This document shows, in pieces, positions 46,845 to 58,399 of a stretch of 64,000 nucleotides of DNA. The position numbers were made by a program, and so were the translations under genes. The notes below the pieces were generated by a model. The model was not told where the DNA came from. It saw only the letters and a program-made list of their open reading frames with translations, and ran no database searches. Numbering within the stretch: position 1 is the first letter of the stretch; every line of letters starts with the position of its first letter. Source of the stretch: Hericium rajendrae (Eukaryota; Basidiomycota; Agaricomycetes; Russulales; Hericiaceae); assembly GCA_033439255.1 (NCBI GenBank), contig CM065882.1, forward strand, positions 1,984,001-2,048,000, read 5' to 3'.

Positions 46845-48145
46845 ATGGCTTCAGCGCCTGCGCTCAGCGCTCACCAGCGAGCGCTTTTCCAACAGGCACT
46901 AAGCGGAGTGCTGCCTCCCCAGATCGGCGAGCCATCTTCTAGAAGCACAACTTACCCTTGCAGGTGAGCGTTGACAATGGACTGTGTCATAGTATAATCT
47001 GATTATCATCGTAGGAACTTCTCCACCAGACTTTGCGATGTACGCGTACTTCTACCATGGTTCTGCCAGATCACGAGAGGACGACGATGGTTTGATACCC
47101 TACCAGAATACGTCCCAGGTGTGTGCTAATCTGCCATAATTTGTGTGCAAGTTCAACTCAGCTCATGCATATGAAAGTCTGCAAGGGCGAAGTTTACCAG
47201 CGACCTCCCATTCACGCCGGCATACGTGCAAAAGAATCTTGCTGGTGTCCCTGATCCGGCAACTACCTACAACGAGCGAGTAAAGAAGAAGCAGCTGCAT
47301 CTAGAGAATCCTGCCGCCTTAAGCAGAATCAAGAAGCAGCGTGATGCTAAGAGAGCGGAAAAGCAGGAGCTAAAGGCGAAGAAGCGCCTCGGGGTGATGA
47401 ACAGGAAGGAGGCGGCAGAAAAGGGATTGTGGAAGCTGAAGAAGGAAGAGACCAAGTGAGTGATTTTGATCGAGTGTATGGATGTAACGCGTCTAATGAA
47501 AGTCTTCAGGTATGACCTGTTTGTGCCTTTGCACCATATGTGGTTGGGTTATATGTCAGAACTCCTTGGCTTGTCCACATGCCCTGCATCCAGTGTCGCA
47601 AATGCATCAGCTATGCCTAGCTCAGCCGGAATGCACACGAAACTAGTTAAGGCAGATTTTCATGGTTCCATCACGACCGGTGAGCTTTTCTTTCCCCGTG
47701 TTGCATTTGTCATAACGTTGACATCTCTCAGTGCGCCGAAGCAAGAATTCAGCTTTGGTGGGATTATCCGGTATTGTGATCCATGAAACCGAAAATGCGT
47801 TTAGAGTTGTAACGCAGAAGAATAAAATGAAGTGTATGCACCATTGACCTATGCAAGCATCACCCGCTCAATTCTTCTTGGCCAGTAATACCCAAACACA
47901 ATTCTGTTTTTGCCTTCGCGGTACCCCTCTACTCGACCCTCCAGTCGACGTCTGATGCCTCAAACCCTGTCGAGCCATTGTCTACATGTGCACCAGGCGA
48001 CCCATCTCAATCGTCCGATCAACCTACATGGACTGTGTTGGACCGTCCGCACATCGAGTTCGAGCTTTACGGCAATCAATTCCAATTTAGGTCCGCGGAA
48101 AGAGCGGGAAAGAAGTTTAAAGCCAAAGAGACGATTGAATTGTGA
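46845..48145 (+). CDS. POP4: RNase P/MRP protein subunit POP4 (Rpp29)
   Basis: A protein subunit of RNase P and RNase MRP, which process tRNA precursors and rRNA. Conserved parts: KFTSDLPFTPAYVQKNLAG near 47190, then TTYNERVKKKQLHLENPAAL with a Lys-rich helix, and after an intron YDLFVPLHHMWLGYMSELLG. The Rpp29 fold (Sm-like barrel) follows: HTKLVKADFHGSITTVRRSK, NSALVGLSGIVIHETENAFR and VVTQKNKMKLIPKHNSVFAF. Then comes HIEFELYGNQFQFRSAERAG, ending KKFKAKETIEL with TGA at 48143-48145. The start is uncertain: ATG 46845 (MASAPALSAHQRALFQQALS) is the first good start, but the frame across the next two introns is not settled. An internal start at 47036 (MYAYFYHGSARSREDDD) is the alternative. Confidence 0.88.
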
Positions 48146-49507
48146 GGACATCATATCAATCTTTTGGCAGATAACCGCTCATGAACATCACTGACTGCAG
48201 ATGATAAGACGACTAGAGCCTACACTGCCAGCAGATTGAATACGCTGTTCGGACAATCTTAGTGATTTTCGATTTCGGTCCTGCCAAATTGCCCGGATTG
48301 GTCAATCTGAGTGCTCAGACACAGAAATCGGGCCGATTTCATGAACTTGACGCTCAGATCGCCGTTTGCACGAAATCCGATCTGATTGGTGAAAATGATC
48401 AATCTGTATCGCCGACAATAGCAAATCGCGCCTGATATGGGTTGATGCCGGGACATTGCGGAGTAAGGACTTCAAGCTTCAAGCCAAGCTCTCTGGTGTA
48501 TGCACGTATGTTGTGTGTTCAGTCTGTTACTCTTGACATGCGAACAGCATCTCGGTTCCTGTGCTGTATGTCCAACAAACAATGGAGAGGCCCACCATGA
48601 TCACCAGCGGACTTCCAGTACTGTACTGCAGATCTCCTTAGAAAAGATCTGACATCCAATGTAGGTGATATATTATCTGTTATATTGCTCAACAAAGCCC
48701 GTATGGGTTAGTGGTAGGCAACTCTGCTGCGACGTCCTGCATTTTCCGTGTTCGAACCATGTCCTCGCCTTTTTTAAAAAAATTTTCTCACCCAAAGCTT
48801 GCCACCACCGGGCGAAATCATACCGATGGCAGCGTGCCTGGGCGCCATGAATTGACGACGTTGAAAAATCTGATTGACGGTTTCACACAATCGGCCCGAT
48901 TTCTGATTCTGCCCAATCTGAGTGTGCAATCGCGCAAATCACAAAGATTTCGGGATTCGGGAGATGAATCTGTTGGCAGTGTACCCGGATTATACTCTGT
49001 TACTTAATGCGGTTCCCGACTAATATTTAGCCTTACTCTCTTGATCTGCCTCCATCCAGTCATCTCTGACAACGTTGTTGCAATATCGAGACCCGTCTTC
49101 AGCTTGCTCCGCAACATCATTCAAGAACATAACCTCGATGGAATTGGTCATGTGACTACTATTATCGGACACCTGGCCCTATTTTTCGCATTTCGCGCTT
49201 TGTTCTTATGCTCTCCTGGTCAATCATCTTCTCCTTGTCAAAGCGCTCTTTCTGGTCCATACATTATTCCTTGCGGACAGCCTCATGATGTCGTGTCAAA
49301 GCGGTGCCAACCGCTTTTTGTCGCTTTGTCTCTGGCACAAAAGACATGGCTCCGCATACGTTCACTAGCGCACTGCACTCGTCTCCGCGTACTCTGCCCA
49401 TGGGTATATATATGCTCTGGCCGTGTGGTATCTGTCCCCATCACTTTTAGCACTCGCTCTCCGAGGTCACCCAATGCCCCTCAGCCTCTACCACTACTTG
49501 TTCAGCT
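48146..49507. other. AT-rich intergenic region with repeated GATT/AATC motifs
   Basis: No supported protein gene. Two zones (about 48260-48430 and 48860-48980) are full of related AATCTG, CGATTT and palindromic words, for example GAAATCGGGCCGATTTC near 48325-48341 and AATCGGCCCGATTTCTG near 48889-48905. They flank a tRNA-like sequence. A plus-strand frame open from 49041 to 49673 overlaps the start of the next gene and is not supported. Confidence 0.4.
48697..48769 (+). pseudogene. tRNA-like sequence with Pol III A and B boxes
   Basis: The segment contains TGGGTTAGTGGTAGG, which fits a tRNA A box, and about 30 bases later GTTCGAACC, a perfect B box with a CGTG/CATG T-stem. A run of T follows directly (CCTTTTTTAAAAAAA), a Pol III terminator. 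The acceptor ends and the anticodon stem do not pair properly, so this is not a normal tRNA. It is best read as a decayed tRNA or a tRNA-derived SINE head. Confidence 0.5.
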
Positions 49508-50453
49508 ATGGATTCCTCAATGCATGGAATTTCTCTGGATACTTCGGTGTCTATGCCTCCCCAGACTTCGGACGATGGGGAGACGCCGACGACGAAGTTG
49601 CCTCAGGAGGAGATACATGGTTGGGCGTCCACTGAGCAGCCGGGGCGCAGGGGATCGACGGATTCCGCTGTGAGAGCTAAGGTACGGAACAATCTGATAT
49701 CACTCGCGAATGTCGTGGCTAATATGGAAATGCACTTGATGAACAGAGGGACGAACAAAACAGACGCGCATCGTACCCTGGCTCTCGTAAGGAGCGTCCT
49801 TCTTCTCGCTCGTCTTCCGGCAAGTGGATCTACATGACTTCATCCGAGTCCTCCGGCGAAATCCGCATCTCGGTCCTTTACGATGGAGTCACCGAGGTGA
49901 GTAGAATTGCTATTTGTTCGTTCACGCTTTGACCAAGTGATCTTCATAGAAACCTATCATTTCTTCTCTGGATCGGAAGAACTCCATCCCCAGCATCAAA
50001 CGCGTGAGTCCAGGCAGAGCCCGATTCTTTTCTGAGCCTGTTCCTCTGGACAACGTAGACGACGTGGACAACGAGAGTGAAGAAGCGCCTCCTATCATAG
50101 CCCTGCCACGGCGCCTGTCCGGTGACTTTAGGGAAAGAGCCACCCCTCCTCCGGCGGCGCATCCTCCGCACTCCCCGCCCGTGTCCGCCGGCGGTTGGGA
50201 TATGGACCCGCGCTCTCCCTCGGTCGACTACTTCTGCCAGCGCAACTTGATAGACCAGCTCGTCGGCATCGAGAGCAGGCTCCGGTCTCTCGAGGTCAAC
50301 CGTTTGCAGGACATAGTGCGCAATGATATTCGCATGCTGTTGGAGCGTGTCGAGGCTATCGCGCAGGTGCAGCATCGTCCGGTGCAAGCCCCAGCTGTAC
50401 GTGGTATCACCTTCAGTGTTTTCGAGCCGCCGAGCTTACTGTATTGTGTTTAG
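49508..50453 (+). CDS. uncharacterised fungal protein
   Basis: Start ATG 49508 (MDSSMHGISLDTSVSMPPQT). Exon 1 continues to HRTLAL and is joined by a short intron (GTAAGG..GCAAG) to WIYMTSSESSGEIRISVLYD. A second intron (GTGAGT..CATAG) leads to KPIISSLDRKNSIPSIKRVS and the last exon, GRARFFSEPVPLDNVDDVDN, with Pro-rich PPPAAHPPHSPPVSAGG. It ends in an amphipathic helix, LIDQLVGIESRLRSLEVNRL, followed by ISFSVFEPPSLLYCV-like residues and TAG at 50451-50453. About 280 residues, without signal peptide or membrane helix. Consistent splicing and a coherent frame support a real gene. No family is recognised and it may be lineage-specific. Confidence 0.55.
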
Positions 50454-50872
50454 TATGTGCTTTGTGCTAACTGCGCTAAGCATCTGCAGTTGAGTTCTCT
50501 GCCTACGGACGGCGAGCCTTCTGCCTGAGCGGTTCCCTGTGAAGTTTATCTTTTCCGTTTCTCTCTCGTTGTGTGTACCTTTAGAAATACGTTCTGCCGC
50601 CGTTAGCGCAGTCAAATGCCTTATGTTTTCCGTCAGAAAATTGGTCGACCAGAATTCTTTCTATTTATGCAAGTACCCTTGACATTGCTTCCGTGTCTGC
50701 CGCCGTTGCGGCTGCGGGTGAACAAATCATGCGTCCATGGAAAGCAGTGGAAGTCGTGTACTGTCGTCGTCATCGATGTTCCCAGTGTAGTACTGAGTAA
50801 GACGATGCTTCATCATCATGTCCTGGTGTCGTGTCTTTTACACCTCCGTATTCTAACCTGTAGACCACCACC
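50454..50872. promoter_or_regulatory. intergenic region upstream of the NmrA-type gene
   Basis: About 420 bases between two plus-strand genes. No separate gene or repeat was seen. Confidence 0.3.
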
Positions 50873-51936
50873 ATGACGATCGTGCTCACCGGTGCAACCG
50901 GCGGCCTCGGCTCGCAGGTCTTCAAATATCTCTCCAAGTTCGTCCCGCTCGAGGAGATCGTCGTTTCCCTGCACAACCCTACCGGCGGGAACTTCCCAGA
51001 AGGAGTCGAGGTGCGGAAGGGCGACTTCGCGGACCCCGCGAGCCTCGATGTCGCGTTCAGGGGCGCGGACAAGCTGCTGATAGTGTCGTACCCGTCCATC
51101 GCGCACGAGCTGCGCGTGCGGCACCACGTCAATGCCATTGACGCCGCGAAGCGGGCTGGGGTCAAGCATGTCTACTACACGAGCCTCGCGTTTGCGGATG
51201 GCAGCATCTCGGAGGTTATGCAGGCACATCTCGACACGGAGGCCTATCTGCACAAGAGCGGCCTGACGTACACGATCATCCGCGAGGGCCTCTACTGCGA
51301 ATCATATCCGCTCTACTTCGGTGGGTCCTGATCGTTGTCCTTTTCCTGCCTTTTCTTGCTGGATCCTTCCAGGAAAATGCGCTGACCATTTGGGTATATA
51401 GGCTTCTTCGACGTTTCGCAGACGGACGTCTACGTCCCTGGTGATGGTCGCATTGTCTGGACCTCGCGGGAAGACCTGGGCGAGGGCACGGCCCGTCTGA
51501 TGGCAGATGTAAGCGGTCTTATCCCCTGGTGCGCATCCCCCCCTGATGGTCACGCTGATTGTCGTGGCGCACACCATAGGGCGGATACGAGAACCAGAAG
51601 ATCCTGTTCTCCGGACCACCGGAGAACAGCCTCACGCTCGCCCAGCTTGCCGAACTTATCACGCGCATTCTGGGTCGCGAAATCAAGCTCCACATCGTGT
51701 CGGTCGATGAATACGTGCAGCGTAACAAGCTAGACGACCCATCGAACCCGCGCAGCTCGGAGGAGTTCCTACGGGCATGGGCGAGGACCTACGATGCGAT
51801 GGCGCGTGGCGAGACCAGTAAGGTCGACCCACTGCTGCAGCAAGTGTTGGGTAGGCCGTTGCGGACCATGGAGGGGTATCTGAAAGAGACTTTGTCGCTC
51901 AAGGAGATTGATTCGATCGACAAGTACGCGAAGTGA
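50873..51936 (+). CDS. NmrA-like NAD(P)-binding oxidoreductase (quinone oxidoreductase QOR2 type)
   Basis: A Rossmann-fold protein of the NmrA/atypical short-chain dehydrogenase class, close to NAD(P)H quinone oxidoreductase 2. The nucleotide-binding start is MTIVLTGATGGLGSQVFKYL, with the Gly-x-x-Gly-x-x-Gly loop. Next are VRKGDFADPASLDVAFRGAD, KLLIVSYPSIAHE and RAGVKHVYYTSLAF, then LDTEAYLHKSGLTYTIIREG. Two introns follow: after PLYFG, resuming FFDVSQTDVYVPGDGRIVWT, and after RLMAD, resuming GGYENQKILFSGPP. The C-terminal part, LTLAQLAELITRILGREIKL, matches the family substrate lobe. It ends IDSIDKYAK with TGA. About 310 residues, full length. The substrate is not known; members can be enzymes or redox-sensing regulators. 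Confidence 0.87.
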
Positions 51937-53498
51937 GTACATCAGATGCAGAAGTGGAAGAGAAATCGAAAAGCGGCTCTATGGATCAAAGCGACAACTG
52001 CTTGCGATGACTGATTCTCAGAGCGGGCTCCGTGATGCGACCAACGGATCGTCCCTCTGATAAATCAACGTTTCAGAAAGTTTGGCCACCTTCCCTTAAC
52101 CTTCAATAGGCGCCGGGAACCATTGTGGCGTCGTGAGAGATCCGCAGACTCTATCAGCGCGAATCCTGGGCCTCATCCGAAGGGGCAATGGTTATCGCGA
52201 AGGGAAAAGAAGCTATCGTGCTCAATGGATATTCCGTGCGCAAGGTCCGCGCATTCTCCAGAGCTTGCAATTCGGTGGAATAATCAGACCTTTTCCGATT
52301 CTCTGCTTCCAAGTTGGCCGACAGACATGGTCAGCCCATTGTCAACAAGTTGACGATGCGCAGCTCTCAAAGCACTTGCTAAGTCTCTAGAATGTCAATC
52401 AAGCAGTGGTTAACTTCCACGGTGCCCTCGCATCATGAACGCAGAAGACGTGCTTGACCAGGCACACGAACCCACGCTTGACGGGACCATATGAGGCCAC
52501 ATGCAAATTTCTGCGGCACCGTCGATGTCGACACGTTCAGGCGACTGATGATTGGAGTGGACGATCGACATCTCCACGACGCATGGATTGGCTTTATCGC
52601 CAAAAGACCACACATAGTTGGCTAGGAGCTGCTAAGAGATGCAGATGTGAAGAAAAATGTTCCTTATCCAGGATGACATTAACAGCATCGAGATATTCAA
52701 AAGTCAAGAGGTACGCCGCAGCAGAGGCGATCGTGATGCCATCAAGATCGTATGTAAGTAAATGCAAGCACGGGGCGCTTCCCCAGTGATATAGTACTTA
52801 CCGAGAACAGCGGTCATCCAGGCGCCCACAGTTCCTGTCCACCTTTGCGGAGGCAATAGATGCGGTGCTTGACGCGCCCGTCACTGCAATGGCAGCTCAT
52901 GGCCACGCAGTACTCCAAAGGCGGGGGGGATCGGCGGCGCTAGAACGGTGCTTGGGCGGGGACAGCTGCATGCGGTAGACAAGTGCGCGGCATGGTCACC
53001 CTCTAGGTGTGGTAAGATTTCTGAAACCATCCTCGGAGTTGGATACGCAGAACATCCGCACGAAGACCATGTGTCTTGCGGTCCGTGCGGAGCAAGCCAT
53101 TGCTCATCAATTGGTCATTAGGACATAAGAGCACTGCATATCAAGAAGTAGGCGGTGCATGTGTGCGGCTCGAAGAGGCTTGTCAGAATTTAGTCTGCAC
53201 GATACTGGTCTGAATCGATTACATTGGAGTGGAAATGGTAGTGGGATGAGGACTTCCATACGATGATGGGCTGATGTAACAGGCGACTCACACGGTGTGT
53301 TTGCAGCCATATGGAGATGACGAGGAAGAACAGGCAGGATCATGAGACCAACGAATTTCCGACTAGGCCTTCGTCGTCTTCTTTGCTCTGATCTCTAACA
53401 CAGGGCAATGGTCCCGTCCTTCTTATACCCTGTCCTTCCCACCGCCCTCCGGTCTGTCCTTTCTTTAGATACCCCGGCTTCCTCCCAATCACCCGTGG
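51937..53498. other. 1.5-kb intergenic region with a possible membrane-protein remnant (minus strand)
   Basis: No complete gene. On the minus strand about 52595-52760 reads YDLDGITIASAAAYLLTFEY then LDAVNVILDKEHFSS. This recalls the first helix of the DUF6533 family of fungal seven-helix proteins, but it stops soon after and no later exons follow. It is probably a degraded copy. The rest, including a G-run near 52923-52930, shows nothing. Confidence 0.3.
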
Positions 53499-55003
53499 AT
53501 GGGTATTAATCTTGACGACCCGCTCGTGCAGATTAAGGGTATATCTTCCACGGTCCGCTATCTTCGTCCCCAACGAGCTGACTCCCAGCCCTTCAGTAAC
53601 TCAATCGGTATGCGGGTTCATTGCCGCCTGCATGACCGTTTGGCGGTTGTATCTCCGTCGTAGCAGATACTGGTGGGACGATGCATGGGCCTTCTTCTCG
53701 TTACTCACGTACGTCTCCTCGTGCAACCGATCACTCCCCCTATGCTGACAATCGCTACAGTCTCTTGGTTCAGTTTGCTAGCGTTTTCATGCATGTCGAG
53801 AATCCAGGTATGCTTCACACTTGTCCCGTTGGCACGCGCGCGATTCTTATGCCTTTACGTTTCCAGCGGAATTGTCGAAGACCAATCGCGTCGCTGCATA
53901 CTACCTCATGGCCTGTACCTTCTACACGGTTATCTGGTCCGCGCGGCTGTCCATCCTCTTCTCCATCATCCGTATCGATCCAGATCCCGTCTGGCGCAAA
54001 AGGCTCCAGTGGGTAGCTGGTGCATTCGTCGGCGCCATCTTTTTCTTCTTCGCCCAGCTCATGTGGGTCTGCGAGCCGGAGCCGTCGTGGAAAGACGACC
54101 CGAGCCCTCAGTGCGAGCTCAACAAACAGGTCGCCATCTGTCAACTCGTTTGTGCGTCGTCTTCGCCTCCCGTGCGACGGCGATCCGCTGACTTCAGACC
54201 CAGCCGATGTCCTTGCAGACCTGCTGCTGATCATCTTGCCTCTGCGACTGATCCATGGTATCAAGGACCGTGCTTTACGTCGTCGCCTCATGGTCATCTT
54301 CTCGACGAGTAGTGCGTAGTTCTGCACTGCACAAGTTATCAAGCTGACGCGTAGTGCCTTACCTCTAGTCGTGACCACCATCGTCTCCCTCGTCCATGCG
54401 TCCTACATCATCGTTGGAGGCGGCATCAAAGTCGTCATCTCCGCGCTCGTCGAGGACTGCATGTCACTCACGGTGGCCAACATTCCCGTCACCGTCACAG
54501 CGGTCATGCGCGCGATGCGCCTGGGCTCCTTAGGCGGCGACAGCGATACGATGGACGATTCGGCCGACGGCCCGCGCTTCTCCACCTTCCGCTTCAAATC
54601 GCGCATCACGGGCGCATTCGCGACCACGGGGTTCGGCCGCACCACAGGCGGGGTCTCCGTTACTACCCGCAACGGGCCCGCGTTCGGCAGCGAAAGCGTT
54701 GCGAGCACGGAGCTGACGTCCAAGGCCCCGTTCAGCCCGAGCGACTCGATCGACGACCGCTCGATTCATAAGGGCTCGCGCTATATCAGCGTCGGCACGC
54801 TCCAGGGCGAGTCGCAGTGGGAACCCGAGCCGCGCTTGCCGGGCGACGACGTCGATTTTGGAACGGCGTCGCGGTATATTAGCATCGGCTCTGTGCAGCA
54901 GCAGCAGACTATACATGAGACCGCTGATGTTGCGGATGCGTTGGGGAGGCCGCGGCGGACACCAATGGTGAAGATAGCTTTGGGCGAGCAGCGGGTCCGG
55001 TAG
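53499..55003 (+). CDS. rhodopsin-like fungal integral membrane protein (SAT4/PTH11-like fold)
   Basis: A seven-helix fungal protein. Exon 1, MGINLDDPLVQIK, joins across a 59-base intron to VTQSVCGFIAACMTVWRLYL, giving the first helix in frame. Next are RRSRYWWDDAWAFFSLLT and VSWFSLLAFSCMSRIQ, then after introns NRVAAYYLMACTFYTVIWSA and RLSILFSIIRIDPD. QWVAGAFVGAIFFFFAQLMW with a CEP motif follows, then ADVLADLLLIILPLRLIHGI and VVTTIVSLVHASYIIVGGG. The conserved DDAW at the first loop and the Cys-containing extracellular loop fit the fungal rhodopsin-like domain. The Ser-rich cytosolic tail of about 170 residues includes two similar motifs, SRYISVGTLQ and SRYISIGSVQ. It ends MVKIALGEQRVR with TAG. 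The ligand is unknown. The start is supported by frame continuity only. Confidence 0.78.
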
Positions 55004-55952
55004 CTGGGATTCGAGACTTAGGGTTTATATTGACGGGTTGGAGGATGTTGCTTCTTTGCATGGTGCTGTCTTTTTTGTTCTGTCTGTTGTGTGTGCAATT
55101 TAAATCGTATTGATATCATGTGTACGATATATACCTATGTATTTGTTGTTACTTGATGACTTCAAAACGCCTAATGTTTGCGGCTTTCATCTGGTCGAGC
55201 TTCGAGCTGCCTTGGAACTCTTGCCGGAGAACCGGAGGTCTAGATTTTGTGGACCGTCCGCTCACCCCGGTGGCTGATGCAATACATATCGCATAGCATG
55301 ACACTAACAGTATCATGACGCTGAGGCACGATTGCCCTTAATGTAGATCCAAAATATTGTTCCTGGAGACTGCTGAGACGTCATGCAGCCCTGCCATGGC
55401 AACTTGATTTCAGACGACATGCGAGCCTCAAATTCGGTCGGCCGCGAACTGGCCTACGTCGGGGGGATGGTGGCAACAGCTGCTGAGTATGAGCTCTTGC
55501 TTCATCTCGATGTCAGTGACGTGCCCGCGATAGTCACGCGATCAACAGCAGTTGCGAGGATACATTGATCCAATGATTGTCAGACGACGATTGCTGCAAT
55601 ATATCTGTGGAATTCCGACTTCGCTTAGCTTCGTTCAGGCAGGCAGATACGGGACCGAGAAGAGAAAATACTATCAAATGGCTCAAGCGCATTCGGTAGT
55701 AAGCCGGAAGTGTTTCTGACATCAAAGAGGATGTTGCACTGGTGGTGTAATAGAGAATAAGGAATAATGTTAAAGCAAAGAACGTAGTATCAGCGTGCTG
55801 TTATCACAACTCAGGGACGTTCGCCCGGTATAACATAGTATCCAAAGGGTCCCGAAAAATGTGAGAACACTATAACTGCATTCAGCACAGTGCCTAGAGA
55901 TTTCGAGGAGATTACGAAGACTCACATGTCTTTTCACAGCCGTGAGATGCAA
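55004..55952. other. intergenic region
   Basis: About 950 bases between the 3' ends of a plus- and a minus-strand gene. Short open frames only; no domain, RNA or clear repeat was seen. Confidence 0.3.
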
Positions 55953-56500
55953 CTAGTCCAACTCATCCAGGCTTCTCCTCTGCAATTGAATCTGGCTCTC
56001 GCACGGCCCGGCATGCACGACGACGTGATCAGGCACCTTGCCGTCCGCAGTGGGTATCTGGAGTGCCAAGGTCTCGTCTCCGGACGGGTATTCGGTCTGG
56101 TGTCCGTACGTGCTGACGTTGGGCACATCGGCTGCAAAGAGCACGCCATTCCGGCCGCCGGGAATCCACGCCTCGTCGGTCGCGTTGGGCAGCGTTACAT
56201 GCGCCAGCCCCGAGAGGAATACGACCCATCTGACGACGCGTTGGTAGTCAGTGCGATGTGAGGGCAAAGGGCTGGTGGGACGTACTGCACATTGGGCGCG
56301 CCGTGCATGCCGGCGTTGAACCTCGCCGGCAGGATCGAGTAGCTCGCGTTGGCGAGGTCCCCGAGCTGCAAGGTACTCGCGCCTGTGGTACCTGGCTGGT
56401 CTGAATGGTTGAAGCCTGGGTTGAGAGCCCAGCACTCGAACACTGACGAGCCATTGGCGGCAGTAATGGCAGTGACATTGAGAGTACTGGGCGAAGACAT
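55953..56500 (-). CDS. small cupin-like protein of unknown function
   Basis: Two exons with a 60-base intron (GTACGT..GTCAG, between about 56227 and 56286), giving about 160 residues. The start is MSSPSTLNVTAITAANGSSV. The product continues FECWALNPGFNHSDQPGTTG, ASTLQLGDLANASYSILPAR, then across the intron NAGMHGAPNVQWVVFLSGLA and HVTLPNATDEAWIPGGRNGV. The pattern of a short core with beta-strand-like segments, H-x-G and a later GGRNGV loop recalls single-domain cupin proteins of fungi (inference). The end is SQIQLQRRSLDELD with TAG at 55953-55955. An upstream in-frame Met-like start (MSLVTPVSLRLTM) is possible. Function unknown. Confidence 0.6.
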
Positions 56501-58399
56501 GGTCAATCTAAGCGAGACTGGGGTGACGAGTGACATTCACCGACCGGGCTTGAGTTGATGGTTTTAAAGGATTTGGTGAGGCCGCCACATGAGATCTTAC
56601 AAGAAGCGTTCGCCCTGATGTGCCTTAGCCGAACATACTGACTTTACGATTACCTGCCGTAAGAGGTAACACTCGGTCGGCTTCATGTCCGAATTTCCTT
56701 GTCCTCCATGATTGCCCTGAATCCCATGGCCTCCTCTTTCTGTAATTTTACTCCTTCCTGCGAGCCGCAACGACCTCCTGCCATAGGTAGCGTTGAAGAG
56801 ATCTTGGCTGCGGCCCCTGATCGTCTAAATGGGCACTTTTGGTGTTATTAGTTTCCGGAGTGCTCCCGGCTCAGCGTAACGGCCGACGTCAACGCGATCG
56901 AAATTCTGAGCTCATAACTTACGACTTCGTAAGTTCATGCGCTTCGAGTCTCGACGGTCTTGAATGAACTGCTGACACAGAAGTTTTCGCGGAGTTCGCT
57001 CCTCGTTTGCAGGATAACGGTTCTCCGAAGGTAACCTGAAGCTGCCCGTCGTCTCCCGAAGGGCACGAAGCTCGAGTCAAGCGGATATATACTCCACCTC
57101 AGACAGATTAGCCTCAAGCCGACGCAAGCAGAGAGCTTTTCTTTTCTAATTCATGGAAGTAATTTGCAGCCGAGTGTTCAATGTTCAACAGCAGCTGAGC
57201 TGCTACTTCTGTCAGCGATGGTGAGTCGTGATGCTCTCATGTTCCGCTTACCCTGAAGAGTCTCAGGACACCGAACTGCCCCTGGATATACGCCCGACAG
57301 CGGTGCCTCACAGTTGAAACATCCTGCTGACCGCTGAAAGTGCCACCACCCACTGGTCAAAACATCTTGATTGGAAGGTCTGACGATATTCGACGGCAGC
57401 AACTTTGATTTGGCGACAGTGCACTGTCACTACGTGCCGCACGCTGCCCCATTTAGTGGCTCCTTCTATGCCCGTCCGGATCACGGTGTGATCATGGGTG
57501 TCGACCGAGCTGACTGAACCTTCCTAAATTTGCCTGTATCTATCTCCTCATACCATCATCATCGCTTTCTGGTTGTTCGCAGTTATTCGCCTTCCACAGG
57601 TAAGGCGAACCGAAGCCGAATCTTTACCGTACCTCGGGACCCGTCTGCAATAGCAATCGTCAGTTCTGATTTCATATCTCACAGGTACTGCGCAATTACG
57701 TTACGCGCACTCAAATACATGTGCTATACAACTCAGCATCTTCGGCATTCAATACCACTATCAAGGGCCTAAATGTTCTTTAGCGCATCGGCCTTCTATG
57801 GCCCCGCTGAGCGGCAATAGCGACACATTGGCAAACAGTGGCATTGCGGCGCGACAACTTTTTCTGGTCTCGACCTGCAGGGTCATGCTGAGATCTTATA
57901 CGTTCCAGGGACGAATTGTCTGACGTGGGACATGTAATGACAGCTCTTATTTTAGCCCTCGAGCGTGTTTACTCATCGATTTTGTTGTGAACTCCAGACG
58001 TTTCTTTCCCGCAATTGACATGCACAAATTAGTAGGGAGGCGATGGTCTTTGCGCGCGGCAATTTCTCCAAGGCGAATTAATGATCGTTTGTTGATGCTG
58101 CCGGTGAGGGCCCTTGCGATATTTCCCAAGCTTTTTGACTCGCTCAAACAACATAGTATCCCCCCTACGTCTCCTACCTCTACGCGTTCAGTGCTCATCA
58201 AACAAGGCTCAAACTCAAAGTCACGATTTGGCAATCGTTTACGCTTCTTCAACACGCGTTCAATGTTCCATGTATAGCAGGAAATTGGAGTTTATGTGAG
58301 TGCACTGTGACCAGCTCAGGCCGATTATCCATAACTTGTAACTTACGTTGATATTTAGGGACATGCAGGTCAAAAACGACGGAACGATCGGAGGCGATA
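56501..58399. other. 1.9-kb intergenic region, nothing firm
   Basis: AT-rich DNA with only short open frames. The first exon(s) of the F-box relic that follows may lie at its right end, but none could be identified. Confidence 0.3.

Noticed and set aside
48260-48980. Terminal inverted repeats of a DNA transposon
   Set aside because: The matching words are themselves palindromes, so they match in both orientations; the arms do not extend beyond about 17 bases. Kept only as context for the tRNA-like sequence.
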